Below, one piece after another: positions 1 through 8,375 of a DNA stretch of 64,000 bases. How positions within the stretch are numbered: the first letter of the stretch is position 1; every line of letters begins with the position of its first letter. This DNA comes from an uncultured Lachnospiraceae bacterium (lineage in GTDB: Bacteria; Bacillota; Clostridia; Lachnospirales; Lachnospiraceae). Under the pieces are notes generated by a model. It made no database searches and was not told the DNA's origin. It saw nothing but the letters and a program-made list of their open reading frames with translations. Location: assembly GCA_910586005.1 (NCBI GenBank), contig CAJUHG010000004.1:1-64000 (forward strand). Reading direction: 5' to 3'. The position numbers and the translations under genes are program-made.

Positions 1-243
1 TTTTTTACTTGTCTACTTGACGGGGAGCAGTTCAATATGGCAGCCACTTTATATTTTAATTTTAACAATTCCATTGTAAAAAAATTAACAGAGATAAAGG
101 AAGAAGAAACTTTGAAAATCTTTATTGAAATTCTTTATGTACAAGCATTACAAATTGGAGGTTTTCCTTTACACAATAATGAAATGGGAATGTTAAATAG
201 TAATATACTTTCTTTGATGGAAAGGGGGCTTACAGATGTTTGA
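1..243 (+). CDS. HSP90-family protein, C-terminal end (partial)
   Basis: The reading frame is open from base 1 and ends at 243, so only about the last 80 residues of a gene that starts outside the window are present. The visible end, with segments such as MAATLYFNFNN and EILYVQALQIGGFPL, resembles the C-terminal dimerisation end of Clostridial HSP90-family ATPases (HtpG relatives), where a short ILY-x-QAL helix precedes the terminus. The ATPase domain itself cannot be seen. Its stop lies inside the next gene (8-bp overlap), so the two are probably translated together. The family call rests on recalled similarity of a short C-terminus and is moderately sure. Confidence 0.6.
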   Translation, partial: FFTCLLDGEQFNMAATLYFNFNNSIVKKLTEIKEEETLKIFIEILYVQALQIGGFPLHNNEMGMLNSNILSLMERGLTDV

Positions 244-1369
244 GGAAAATACTAGTTATAATCCAGAAAGTATGTTTGATGAAATCGAGGAGTATACAGA
301 ACATGGAAAGGCGAGAATGGAAGCTATCCGTTATGCGATTCAACAGGCAGATAAACATCAGGATGTTCCCTATATGTTATTCTTCCGAATTATATATTGC
401 AGAGAGTCCACCTTTTATGGTGATGGTATGGAATTGATGATTATATTTCCAGAATTGCTCGCGCTTGCAGACAAATATCCTGATACACCAGGCAATCCTA
501 ATTTTGTATTTAAATATGAGATGGAGCATGTCATGTGGGTTTATAAATGGATTTTAGATAATTGTAATGACTTTTATCAAATTTCTATGGAAGATTGTAA
601 AAATTTTTATGAAGATTATAGAAAACGTTGTGTTAGTATGGGAATTAGCTTAAGGAATTATTATTGTTCTTTGTATGGATTTTATAAAAATATAGATTCT
701 GTTTTTGCAGAAGAATGTTTTCATAAATTTGAGAAACTTCCAAGAGATGCTCATAGTGACTGTCGTGCCTGTGAGAGAAATGTGGAGATTAAATTTTATC
801 TAGATAAGGATAATTTGAAAAAAGCGGAGCAATTATCAAAGATTATTGAAAACTTTACTTTGACTTGTGGAGGAAATCATAGAAGTGCATGGCTTCGGAT
901 GAAGATTGCCTATATGAGATATTATATGAAACATGGAGATTATGAAGAGGCGGAAACTTTCTGTTATTTGATAAAAAATTATATGAATGGAGAAACAGAA
1001 TATGAATGTTGGGAGGATTTTCTTGCTTGTTATGCTCATACCAATATAGGAAAGGCCTTGAAAATCTATAAAGATCATTGGAAGGAATGGCTCAATACCC
1101 GTTGTCCCATAGATTTACTTTATATAGAAGAAAAGATTTGTGTATTTTTCAAAGAATTAATGAAAACTAGAAAAAAAACAAATATTAAAATCAATTATGA
1201 TGCTTCTTTTCCTTTATATAGAGAAGAGGGAAATTATAAAATTGCAGAATTATATGATTTTTATTATCAAAGAGCATATACATTAGCACAAAAATTTGAT
1301 GTGCGCAATGGAACAGATTTTTACCAAAAAAGGCTAGAGAGGAGCATTTTGGAAAATGAGAATGTATGA
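236..1369 (+). CDS. Helical-repeat (TPR-like) protein coupled to HSP90 gene
   Basis: A 377-residue protein that I cannot assign to a named family. It has no signal peptide or membrane segment and looks cytoplasmic and all-helical. Around residues 185-260 there are helix-turn-helix pairs with TPR-like spacing (for example KKAEQLSKIIENF and YEEAETFCYLIKNY). The ATG at 236 lies 8 bp inside the end of the HSP90 gene and the 3' end overlaps the phosphorylase gene by 14 bp, indicating a tight operon. Association with an HSP90-family chaperone suggests a co-chaperone or client adaptor, but that is inference from position only. Confidence 0.6.
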   Translation: MFEENTSYNPESMFDEIEEYTEHGKARMEAIRYAIQQADKHQDVPYMLFFRIIYCRESTFYGDGMELMIIFPELLALADKYPDTPGNPNFVFKYEMEHVMWVYKWILDNCNDFYQISMEDCKNFYEDYRKRCVSMGISLRNYYCSLYGFYKNIDSVFAEECFHKFEKLPRDAHSDCRACERNVEIKFYLDKDNLKKAEQLSKIIENFTLTCGGNHRSAWLRMKIAYMRYYMKHGDYEEAETFCYLIKNYMNGETEYECWEDFLACYAHTNIGKALKIYKDHWKEWLNTRCPIDLLYIEEKICVFFKELMKTRKKTNIKINYDASFPLYREEGNYKIAELYDFYYQRAYTLAQKFDVRNGTDFYQKRLERSILENENV

Positions 1370-2660
1370 TATCATCCAAAAGAAGAAATATGGAAAGGTT
1401 CTGAGTAAAGAAGAAATCCAATTTATGATAGAAGGATATACCAAAGGAGAAATTCCTGATTATCAAATGTCTGCGATGATGATGGCAATTTGTTTTCAAG
1501 GGATGAAGGAAGAAGAAACGTTACATTTAACATTGACTATGCGTGATAGTGGCGAAGTGTTAGATTTATCTCAGATAACAGGAATTAAGGTAGATAAACA
1601 CAGTACGGGAGGGGTAGGAGATAAGACCTCTTTGGTGTTAGCGCCTATGATAGCAGCTCTTGGGATTCCTGTTGCCAAAATGTCTGGCAGAGGTCTTGGA
1701 CATACAGGTGGAACAATTGATAAACTAGAATGTTTTTCGGGTTTTTCCACTACACTGACAGAAAAACAATTTTATGAAAATGTAAATCAAATTCATCTTG
1801 CAATTATGGAACAAACCCAAAATCTTGCCCCAGCCGATAAGAAGCTGTATGCGCTCCGTGATGTGACAGCTACAGTAGATGAGCCTTCTTTAATTGCTGC
1901 TAGTATTATGAGTAAGAAGTTGGCAGCGGGTGCAGATGCGATTGTTTTAGATGTAAAAACGGGAAATGGAGCTTTTATGAAACAGGAAGAGGATGCATTT
2001 ACCCTAGCTTATGAAATGGTGCAAATTGGAAAAAATGCAGGAAAGAAAACGGTTGCTGTGATCACAGACATGGACCAACCACTTGGAAATGCAGTGGGAA
2101 ATTCCTTAGAAGTAAAAGAAGCTATTTTGTCACTGAATGGATGTGGACCAAAAGATGTTATGGAAGTCGTTTATGCATTGGGAATAGAGATGATTTTAGC
2201 TGCAGAAAAAGCAGAGAGTCCAGAAGAAGCCAAGCATATGTTAAAACAAACTCTTCAAAATAAAACAGCATTAGAAAAATTTGCAGAGTTTATAGAACGA
2301 CAAGGTGGAGAGAAGCGGCTGGTATATCAACCAGAATTGTTACCAATAGCTCATATTCAACTGCAAGTGATTAATACAGAAGAAGGATATGTTTCAAAGA
2401 TTTTAGCAGAAGAAATTGGACTTGCATGTCTAGCTTTAGGTGGTGGTCGTACTACAAAAGATAGTGTTATAGATTTGTCTGTTGGTATACTACTAAATAA
2501 AAAACGTGGAGATATGGTCAAAGTAGGAGATACACTTGCTACTATTTATGCTAATCATATGGAACTGGCAAAAGAAGCCTACGGCAAAATTGTATGTGCT
2601 TATCAAGTGCAAAAAGAACCTATAAGCGCAGTACCTATGATAAAAGGAATTGTGCACTAA
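1356..2660 (+). CDS. pdp: Pyrimidine-nucleoside phosphorylase
   Basis: This enzyme splits uridine, deoxyuridine or thymidine with phosphate to the base and (deoxy)ribose-1-phosphate in cytosolic nucleoside salvage. The 434-residue length is typical of the Pdp/DeoA family. The phosphate-binding segment KVDKHSTGGVGDK (about residues 78-90) and the family signature SGRGLGHTGGTIDKLE (about 109-124) are intact, and the C-terminal alpha/beta domain is present. The start may be ATG 1356 or ATG 1362; both overlap the preceding gene. Distinguishing Pdp from thymidine-specific DeoA is not secure from sequence alone, but the Firmicute context favours Pdp. Confidence 0.92.
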   Translation: MRMYDIIQKKKYGKVLSKEEIQFMIEGYTKGEIPDYQMSAMMMAICFQGMKEEETLHLTLTMRDSGEVLDLSQITGIKVDKHSTGGVGDKTSLVLAPMIAALGIPVAKMSGRGLGHTGGTIDKLECFSGFSTTLTEKQFYENVNQIHLAIMEQTQNLAPADKKLYALRDVTATVDEPSLIAASIMSKKLAAGADAIVLDVKTGNGAFMKQEEDAFTLAYEMVQIGKNAGKKTVAVITDMDQPLGNAVGNSLEVKEAILSLNGCGPKDVMEVVYALGIEMILAAEKAESPEEAKHMLKQTLQNKTALEKFAEFIERQGGEKRLVYQPELLPIAHIQLQVINTEEGYVSKILAEEIGLACLALGGGRTTKDSVIDLSVGILLNKKRGDMVKVGDTLATIYANHMELAKEAYGKIVCAYQVQKEPISAVPMIKGIVH

Positions 2661-2756
2661 AATAAAAGGAATTGTCAAAAACACCAGAAAAACAATTTGT
2701 AAAAATCAAACAGTAAAAATGTTAGAGGCATTTCCAAAGAGACCTATTGCTTGCGG

Positions 2757-2785
2757 GAATAAACCCATGTTTTTTATCATATAGT
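2757..2785 (+). promoter_or_regulatory. Possible sigma-E-type sporulation promoter before yqfC
   Basis: GAATAAA (2757-2763), a 14-nt spacer and CATATAGT (2778-2785) match the Bacillus sigma-E consensus KMATATT-N14-CATACAMT at 5 of 7 and 6 of 8 positions. yqfC and yqfD are sigma-E genes in Bacillus subtilis, which makes the match plausible. The predicted start of transcription would fall almost on the yqfC ATG. This is a weak sequence match, not proof. Confidence 0.35.
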
Positions 2786-2790
2786 AAAAT

Positions 2791-3093
2791 ATGGGAAAAG
2801 GAAAGAAAAACAAATTTAATCAAGTAAAAGAAAATGTAAAATCAAATATTGTGGAATCTCTGGAATTACCTAGAGATATTATGTATGGATCAGTTATCAT
2901 CACTGCTATGGGACACAATGAAGTATTGGTGGAAAATTATAAAGGAATTATTGAATATACCCAAGAGAAAATCCGCCTTCAGACAAAAACTTGTCAAGTT
3001 ACCGTTCAGGGAAAACAGCTGGTTGTAGAGTATTATACAAATGAGGAGATGAAAATTACTGGTTTTATTCAGGGAATATTATATGATTCATAA
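2791..3093 (+). CDS. yqfC: Sporulation protein YqfC
   Basis: A small (100-residue) beta-rich YabP/YqfC-family protein, made in the mother cell during sporulation in model Bacilli and Clostridia. The N-terminus is basic (MGKGKKNKF) and is followed by the family core (about residues 22-100: LELPRDIMYGS, ENYKGIIEYT). It lies directly before yqfD, the standard arrangement. No Shine-Dalgarno sequence is visible upstream of ATG 2791, and that ATG sits in the right arm of a hairpin (2764-2773 pairing with 2786-2795), which is unusual. Its biochemical role is unknown. Confidence 0.85.
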   Translation: MGKGKKNKFNQVKENVKSNIVESLELPRDIMYGSVIITAMGHNEVLVENYKGIIEYTQEKIRLQTKTCQVTVQGKQLVVEYYTNEEMKITGFIQGILYDS

Positions 3094-3105
3094 GGGGTAT
3101 TAAAT

Positions 3106-4368
3106 TTGTTGATTGATAAATTGAAATTTTTGCAGGGATATGTTAAAATTAGACTTTATGGGTATGCGCCAGAGCGTTTTTTAAATTTATGCAGTAATCA
3201 TGATATTCTAATTTGGAATTTGGAATATGATGGGGACCATTATGTATTTTGTATCAGTGTAAGGGCTTTAAAGAGGCTGAAACCAATTCTAAAAAAAACC
3301 AGGACAAAGTTTGTCATCTTAGAGCGTGTCGGTTTACCATTTCTTATGCGGCGTTATCGAAAGCGAAAATTATTTTTTGCAGGAATTGTATTATGCTGTG
3401 GATTATTATATGTTATGTCCTTATTTGTATGGAAAATAGAAGTTCATGGAAATATGCATGAAACGGACAATAGTATTATTAAATTTTTGGAAGAAAAAAA
3501 GGTATATCATGGACTATTAAAAAGCAAAATAGATTGTGAGAAGATTGAAGAAGAGCTTCGAGCAGGCTATGGAGATATTATATGGGCTTCTGCTAAGTTA
3601 GAAGGTACCATGTTGATTATTGATGTACAAGAGAATCTTGCTACAAACCAACAAGCAGAAAGTCAGGCCGAAACAGACAATACACCAAGTGATTTGGTTG
3701 CAGATAAAGAAGCTATTATTTATAGTATCTTGACTCGCAAGGGGACCCCTTATGTAGAGAAAGGGACAGAAGTGAAACTGGGAGATATTCTAGTAGAAGG
3801 TAAGAATCCAGTCATGAATGATAGCGGTGAAATAGCTTCTTATCAGTATTGTGTATCTGATGCAGATATTTTAGGAATTACACAATATACCTATGAGGAT
3901 AAATTTTCTCTGTGGTATGAGGAGAAAGAATTTACTGGAAAGGAAAGTGAAGCTTATGGGATACGTTTGTTTCAAACGCAACTTAAGTTGCCTCATATTT
4001 CCCATAAATTAGCAGATTATGATACCATTACAGATGAATTTGATGTAAAAATTGGTGAAACATTTTATCTTCCATTGGTTTTTACAAAGGAGACTCGAAG
4101 AGAATATCATATCACAAAGAAACAATACACCAAAGAGGAGGCAGAACAAGTAGCAAAAAAGAAATTAGATGAATTTTGTGAAGAATTGACAGAAAAAGGT
4201 GTTCAAATTATAGAAAATAATGTTATGATAGTAATAGATGGAAAAAATTGTATTTCTTCTGGTACCTTAAAAGTAATTGAATCAATAGGGATACAGAAGC
4301 AAACAGCAATTACAGATATACCACAGGAAGGGCAGATAGAAGATGAGTCTGATGGAGAAAATAATTGA
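3106..4368 (+). CDS. yqfD: Sporulation protein YqfD
   Basis: A 420-residue membrane protein of the YqfD family, needed for efficient sporulation in Bacillus. The N-terminal cytosolic region (about 1-85) is followed by one transmembrane helix (about 89-111, rich in L, V and F) and a large extracytoplasmic part (about 112-420) with a POTRA/FtsQ-like start (KIEVHGN). The start is TTG 3106 (a second TTG follows at 3109), with AAGGGG about 8 nt upstream. The 3' end overlaps phoH by 26 bp. No function beyond sporulation can be read from the sequence. Confidence 0.88.
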   Translation: MLIDKLKFLQGYVKIRLYGYAPERFLNLCSNHDILIWNLEYDGDHYVFCISVRALKRLKPILKKTRTKFVILERVGLPFLMRRYRKRKLFFAGIVLCCGLLYVMSLFVWKIEVHGNMHETDNSIIKFLEEKKVYHGLLKSKIDCEKIEEELRAGYGDIIWASAKLEGTMLIIDVQENLATNQQAESQAETDNTPSDLVADKEAIIYSILTRKGTPYVEKGTEVKLGDILVEGKNPVMNDSGEIASYQYCVSDADILGITQYTYEDKFSLWYEEKEFTGKESEAYGIRLFQTQLKLPHISHKLADYDTITDEFDVKIGETFYLPLVFTKETRREYHITKKQYTKEEAEQVAKKKLDEFCEELTEKGVQIIENNVMIVIDGKNCISSGTLKVIESIGIQKQTAITDIPQEGQIEDESDGENN

Positions 4369-5371
4369 TATTCCGGTCGAACATATGTCAAACGTGTTTG
4401 GGCAATTTGACACATATATGAAAAAGGTAGAACGAGCCTTTGGTATTACGGTAGCGATACGGGACAATAAAATAAAATTATTAGGCAATCACAGAGATGT
4501 GGAGAAAGCTTCTAGGGTTTTTACACAACTTTTTGAATTGTCTAAACGTGGGAATCAAATTACAGAGCAAAATGTAGATTATGCAATATCACTAACCTTT
4601 GAAGAAAAGGAAGCTGCAATTGTAGAAATTGATAAAGAATTGATATGTCATACTATTAATGGAAAGCCTGTAAAACCTAAAACTTTAGGACAAAAAAAAT
4701 ATGTGGATGAAATCCGAGGCAAGATGATTGTATTTGGGATAGGACCAGCAGGAACTGGAAAGACCTATCTTGCAATGGCAATGGCTATTACAGCTTTTAA
4801 AAATGAAGAAGTCAATAGAATTATTTTGACACGTCCTGCAATTGAAGCAGGCGAAAAACTGGGATTTTTACCAGGGGATTTGCAAAGTAAAATAGACCCT
4901 TATTTAAGACCTTTGTATGATGCACTTTATCAGATTATGGGGGCTGAAAGTTTTCAAAAAAATATGGAAAAAGGGTTGATAGAAGTAGCACCGCTTGCTT
5001 ATATGCGGGGAAGAACTTTGGATAATGCTTTTATTATTTTAGATGAGGCACAAAATACTACACCAGCACAAATGAAAATGTTTTTAACACGTATTGGATT
5101 TGGCTCTAAGGTAGTAGTAACGGGAGATGCCACTCAAAAAGATTTGGCACCAGGAAGTATTTCTGGACTAGATGTGGCGTTGCGTGTGCTAAAAAATGTA
5201 GAGGATATTGGAATTTGTACACTTAGCAGTAGTGATGTAGTAAGACATCCGCTGGTACAAAAAATAGTAAAGGCTTATGAAGAATATGAGAAATATGAGA
5301 AAAAAGGAAACAGTGACAGAAGCAGAGAACGAAGTAAAATCAGAAAAGCAAGAAAAACAGAAAGACCATGA
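4343..5371 (+). CDS. phoH: PhoH-family ATPase
   Basis: A 342-residue PhoH/YbeZ P-loop ATPase. An N-terminal KH-like segment (about 1-75) precedes the helicase-like ATPase domain with Walker A GPAGTGKT (about 133-140), the motif RPAIEAGEKLGFLPGD, and Walker B FIILDEAQN. The family is linked to rRNA maturation and RNA metabolism together with YbeY, which lies two genes downstream. It overlaps yqfD by 26 bp and the next gene by about 95 bp, so it is translated as part of the cluster. The start is ATG 4343, or ATG 4352 a few codons inside. Confidence 0.93.
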   Translation: MSLMEKIIDIPVEHMSNVFGQFDTYMKKVERAFGITVAIRDNKIKLLGNHRDVEKASRVFTQLFELSKRGNQITEQNVDYAISLTFEEKEAAIVEIDKELICHTINGKPVKPKTLGQKKYVDEIRGKMIVFGIGPAGTGKTYLAMAMAITAFKNEEVNRIILTRPAIEAGEKLGFLPGDLQSKIDPYLRPLYDALYQIMGAESFQKNMEKGLIEVAPLAYMRGRTLDNAFIILDEAQNTTPAQMKMFLTRIGFGSKVVVTGDATQKDLAPGSISGLDVALRVLKNVEDIGICTLSSSDVVRHPLVQKIVKAYEEYEKYEKKGNSDRSRERSKIRKARKTERP

Positions 5372-6536
5372 CAAAAGACGTAAAAATTTTATTATGTTCT
5401 CAATTGCAATGTGTGGAATGCTAGAGGGTATCTTATTAGGAAAATTAAACTACTTAGAAATAGACAGAATGTTAATATTGTTATTTTTTAGTATTTTATA
5501 TGCTATGATTTTTTTGGTAGGAATAGAGTTTTATCAAATACAACAAGATTGGTTTTATGAAAAAATTTTAAATAATGGAAATATTGCTGTATGGTTTGCT
5601 GGTTTTAGTATGGCAGCAGTGTTATTTGGATGTTTACCAGAATATGTAAGACCCGTACTACTTTTTTCTTTGGGTATGACAATGATAACAAATTCCTTTT
5701 TTGGAATGATATCAGGCATTTTTCATGTAGCAATATATGCTATTTGTGGACAAGAAAATGCCTACATACTTTTGTGTTATATTTTATTGTTGATTGGTGG
5801 ATGTATTACAGTCTCTATTTTAGAAAAAAAAGAAAGTTTTTATTGGGAAGCTATATTTTTATTTCTCTATACATTTAGCAGTATTTTGATTTTTTCTTAT
5901 GTTCAGACTGGTCAATTAAAAGGGAATGTGTTAATCTATGGAATATGTAATGGGATTTTTTCTTCTATAGGTGCAATTAGCTTCTTTCAAATACTTCATA
6001 AATATCAACATTCTATTCAGACAAAGCGAATGCAAAAAATTTTAAAGGAAAACTTTCAATTGGTGCAAGCTGTGAAGAATTTTTCTCAAATAGATTATTA
6101 TCATGCTAGAAAAGTAGCAGAAATCACTAGAGGTTGTGCTTTAAAATTGGAAGCAGACCCAGATATCACTGCAGCGGGAGGTTTTTATTATCGTTTAGGA
6201 AGAATGGTAGGAGAACCTTATGTGGAAAATGGTGTAGCTTTGGCAAAAAGTAATCTGTTGCCTAAAGCAGTTGTTGAAATTTTAAAAGAGTATAATGGAG
6301 AAAAAGAATTGCCATCTACCATAGAGTCTGCCATAGTTCACATTGTGGATAGCGTAGTTACTAAATTTGATGTATTGGATAAAAAAACTCTTTCTAGTTC
6401 TTGGAACCAAGATATGTTGGTCTATCAGACTTTAAATGAAAATTCGGCTGCTGGACTTTATGACAAATCTGGACTTAGTATGAATATGTTTATAAAAATT
6501 AGAGATTATCTTATTAAGGAGGCAGAGTTATTTTGA
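5277..6536 (+). CDS. Degenerate YqfF/PgpH-type HD membrane protein
   Basis: This 419-residue protein occupies the yqfF (pgpH) position between phoH and ybeY. A lysine/glutamate-rich N-terminus (1-37) is followed by about six or seven transmembrane segments (40-245) and a C-terminal domain aligning with the PgpH HD phosphodiesterase, which in relatives hydrolyses cyclic di-AMP. The metal-binding HD pair is replaced: where family members read YYHDIGK this one reads YYRLGRM (about residue 303), and the later HH-G-T motif reads EYNGE. Only the first His (YYHARK) and a late Asp (VDSV) remain. The large extracellular 7TMR-HD domain of canonical PgpH (about 700 residues) is also missing. A catalytically dead sensor or scaffold is likely. 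The start could also be ATG 5286 or 5295, inside phoH. Confidence 0.75.
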   Translation: MKNMRNMRKKETVTEAENEVKSEKQEKQKDHDKRRKNFIMFSIAMCGMLEGILLGKLNYLEIDRMLILLFFSILYAMIFLVGIEFYQIQQDWFYEKILNNGNIAVWFAGFSMAAVLFGCLPEYVRPVLLFSLGMTMITNSFFGMISGIFHVAIYAICGQENAYILLCYILLLIGGCITVSILEKKESFYWEAIFLFLYTFSSILIFSYVQTGQLKGNVLIYGICNGIFSSIGAISFFQILHKYQHSIQTKRMQKILKENFQLVQAVKNFSQIDYYHARKVAEITRGCALKLEADPDITAAGGFYYRLGRMVGEPYVENGVALAKSNLLPKAVVEILKEYNGEKELPSTIESAIVHIVDSVVTKFDVLDKKTLSSSWNQDMLVYQTLNENSAAGLYDKSGLSMNMFIKIRDYLIKEAELF

Positions 6537-7027
6537 CTGTATTAATTGAGGAAGAGACAGAAGTAATATTTCCTTTTGATTATAAAAAATTAGCAGAAGA
6601 GATAGTGGAAACTGTCATAGAAGCGGAGAATTTTCCTTACGAGGCAGAAGTTAGTCTATTGTTAGTCTCCATAGAGACAATTCAAGAGATCAATCGAGAA
6701 TATCGCAAGATAGATAGTGCTACAGATGTACTCTCATTTCCAATGGTAAATTATGAATTCCCTGGAGATTTTTCAAAATTAGAAGAACAAGAAGATAATT
6801 TTAATCCTGATACAGGAGAAGCCTTGTTAGGAGATATTGTATTATGTGTGGACAAGGTAAAGGAGCAAGCAACAAATTTTGGACACAGTGAAAAGCGAGA
6901 ATATGCATTTTTAATTATGCATAGTATGTTACATTTGTTTGGCTATGACCATATGACAAAGGAAGAAGCTGTAGTTATGGAAGAAAAGCAGAAAAAAATC
7001 CTGAATCAAATGGGGATTTTAAGATAA
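6533..7027 (+). CDS. ybeY: Endoribonuclease YbeY, rRNA maturation factor
   Basis: A zinc-dependent single-strand endoribonuclease for 16S rRNA 3' maturation and ribosome quality control. The 164-residue protein carries the three-histidine zinc motif HSMLHLFGYDH (about 130-140) and the upstream family segment NREYRKIDSATDVLSFP. The first motif residue is followed by Ser rather than the usual Gly, which should not affect metal binding. The start is TTG 6533, overlapping the previous stop by 4 bp with AAGGAGG just upstream. The phoH/ybeY pairing is conserved across bacteria. Confidence 0.95.
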   Translation: MTVLIEEETEVIFPFDYKKLAEEIVETVIEAENFPYEAEVSLLLVSIETIQEINREYRKIDSATDVLSFPMVNYEFPGDFSKLEEQEDNFNPDTGEALLGDIVLCVDKVKEQATNFGHSEKREYAFLIMHSMLHLFGYDHMTKEEAVVMEEKQKKILNQMGILR

Positions 7028-7051
7028 AAATAAAATTTGGAGGAATTAAAT

Positions 7052-8236
7052 ATGAGGAAACATATGGTTTACTTATTGTTAATAGCATGTGTTTTAAGTT
7101 TGGTTGTTGGTTGTGGAAAAAAAAGTAAAGAACCAGAACCAAAACCAGTAGTAGAAGAAAATGTGAAACCAGAACCAGAGCCGAAACCAGAACCAGAGCC
7201 GGAACCAGAACCAAAGCCGGAACCAGAATCAGAGCCTGAATTAGAGCCTGAACCACTAAATACAGAGGGAAAGGCCAAAAGTTATTTAACGGGAGAGTGG
7301 ATTGATGAGGAATTAGCAAAAAAAAGACCTGTTGCAGTTATGATTGGAAATACTTCTGATGCATTGCCACAGTATGGTGTTTCTGCTGCAGATGTTATTT
7401 ATGAAGTTCCAGTGGAGGCTTCTTATACACGTTTGATGGCAATTTTTCAAGATTATTCTGGATTAGAGAAAATTGGTTCTGTAAGAAGTTGTCGTCATTA
7501 TTTTATTTATTTTGCAAAAGAGTTTGATGCAATTTATACACATTATGGACAGGCGGTTTATGCAGAACCAATTTTAGAGAGAGAGGATGTGCATAATTTA
7601 AGCGGTATGGATTATTCTCTAGAATCCATTATGTTCTACCGTGATACAAATCGCAAAGCACCTCATAATGCCTTTACCAGTGAAGAGGGGATTCAAGCAG
7701 GAATTGAAAAGAAAGGGTATCGTACAGAAATTTCTGAAAATTATACTGGACATTATCAGTTTGCAGAAGATGATACAGTAGTGGAACTAAAAAAGGGAGA
7801 AGATGCCCTAGTCGTAAGCCCTGGATATCTTGTCAACAAACCTTGGTTTGTATATAACAGCAAGGATGGGCTTTATTATCGTTATGAATTTAAAGATAAG
7901 CATATTGATGGAGCAAATAGTGAACAACTTGCTGTAAAAAATATATTAATACAATATTGTGATTGGTCTTATAAAGATGAAAATGGATATTTGGATATTA
8001 ATACAACTTCTGGAGGAGATGGAATTTTTATTACAAATGGTAAAATGGAAAAAGTAACATGGACAAAAGCAAACGAAGATTCTCCAGCACGTTATTTTAA
8101 TGAATCAGGGGAAGAAATTACACTGAATCAGGGAAAGACTTGGGTATGTATTGCGCGAAATAAATACAAAGACCGTTTTGGTGTGTATGCTACTGAAGAG
8201 GAATTGTCTAAGGCAAGAGCAGTGGAAACAGATTAA
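7052..8236 (+). CDS. DUF3048 lipoprotein (YerB-like)
   Basis: A secreted lipoprotein of 394 residues. A lipoprotein signal peptide (MRKHMVYLL... with lipobox LVVGC) anchors Cys21. Residues about 29-70 are a tandem Glu-Pro/Lys-Pro spacer that probably spans the cell wall. The rest is a DUF3048 domain (RPVAVMIGNTSDALPQYG, SVRSCRHYFIYFA). ATG 7052 is chosen because TTGGAGG lies 8 nt upstream; an upstream in-frame TTG at 7037 overlaps that ribosome site. The function of YerB-like proteins is unknown; cell-envelope location is the only safe inference. Confidence 0.88.
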   Translation: MRKHMVYLLLIACVLSLVVGCGKKSKEPEPKPVVEENVKPEPEPKPEPEPEPEPKPEPESEPELEPEPLNTEGKAKSYLTGEWIDEELAKKRPVAVMIGNTSDALPQYGVSAADVIYEVPVEASYTRLMAIFQDYSGLEKIGSVRSCRHYFIYFAKEFDAIYTHYGQAVYAEPILEREDVHNLSGMDYSLESIMFYRDTNRKAPHNAFTSEEGIQAGIEKKGYRTEISENYTGHYQFAEDDTVVELKKGEDALVVSPGYLVNKPWFVYNSKDGLYYRYEFKDKHIDGANSEQLAVKNILIQYCDWSYKDENGYLDINTTSGGDGIFITNGKMEKVTWTKANEDSPARYFNESGEEITLNQGKTWVCIARNKYKDRFGVYATEEELSKARAVETD

Positions 8237-8375
8237 ATGATACACTAATTTTGCAGTCCAATGAGAAATAGATAAGGGATTTGGCATAAACGAGTATGTC
8301 ACTACACAAGGTCTACAGGATTCAAAGGAAGCTTTACTCCTATGTAAAAATGGAAGGAAGTATTGAGAAAATTTT

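Noticed and set aside
7069..7278. Minus-strand ORF rich in Gly-Ser
   Set aside because: It is the antisense of the Glu-Pro repeat of the lipoprotein gene. It has no ribosome site and owes its length to repeat composition.
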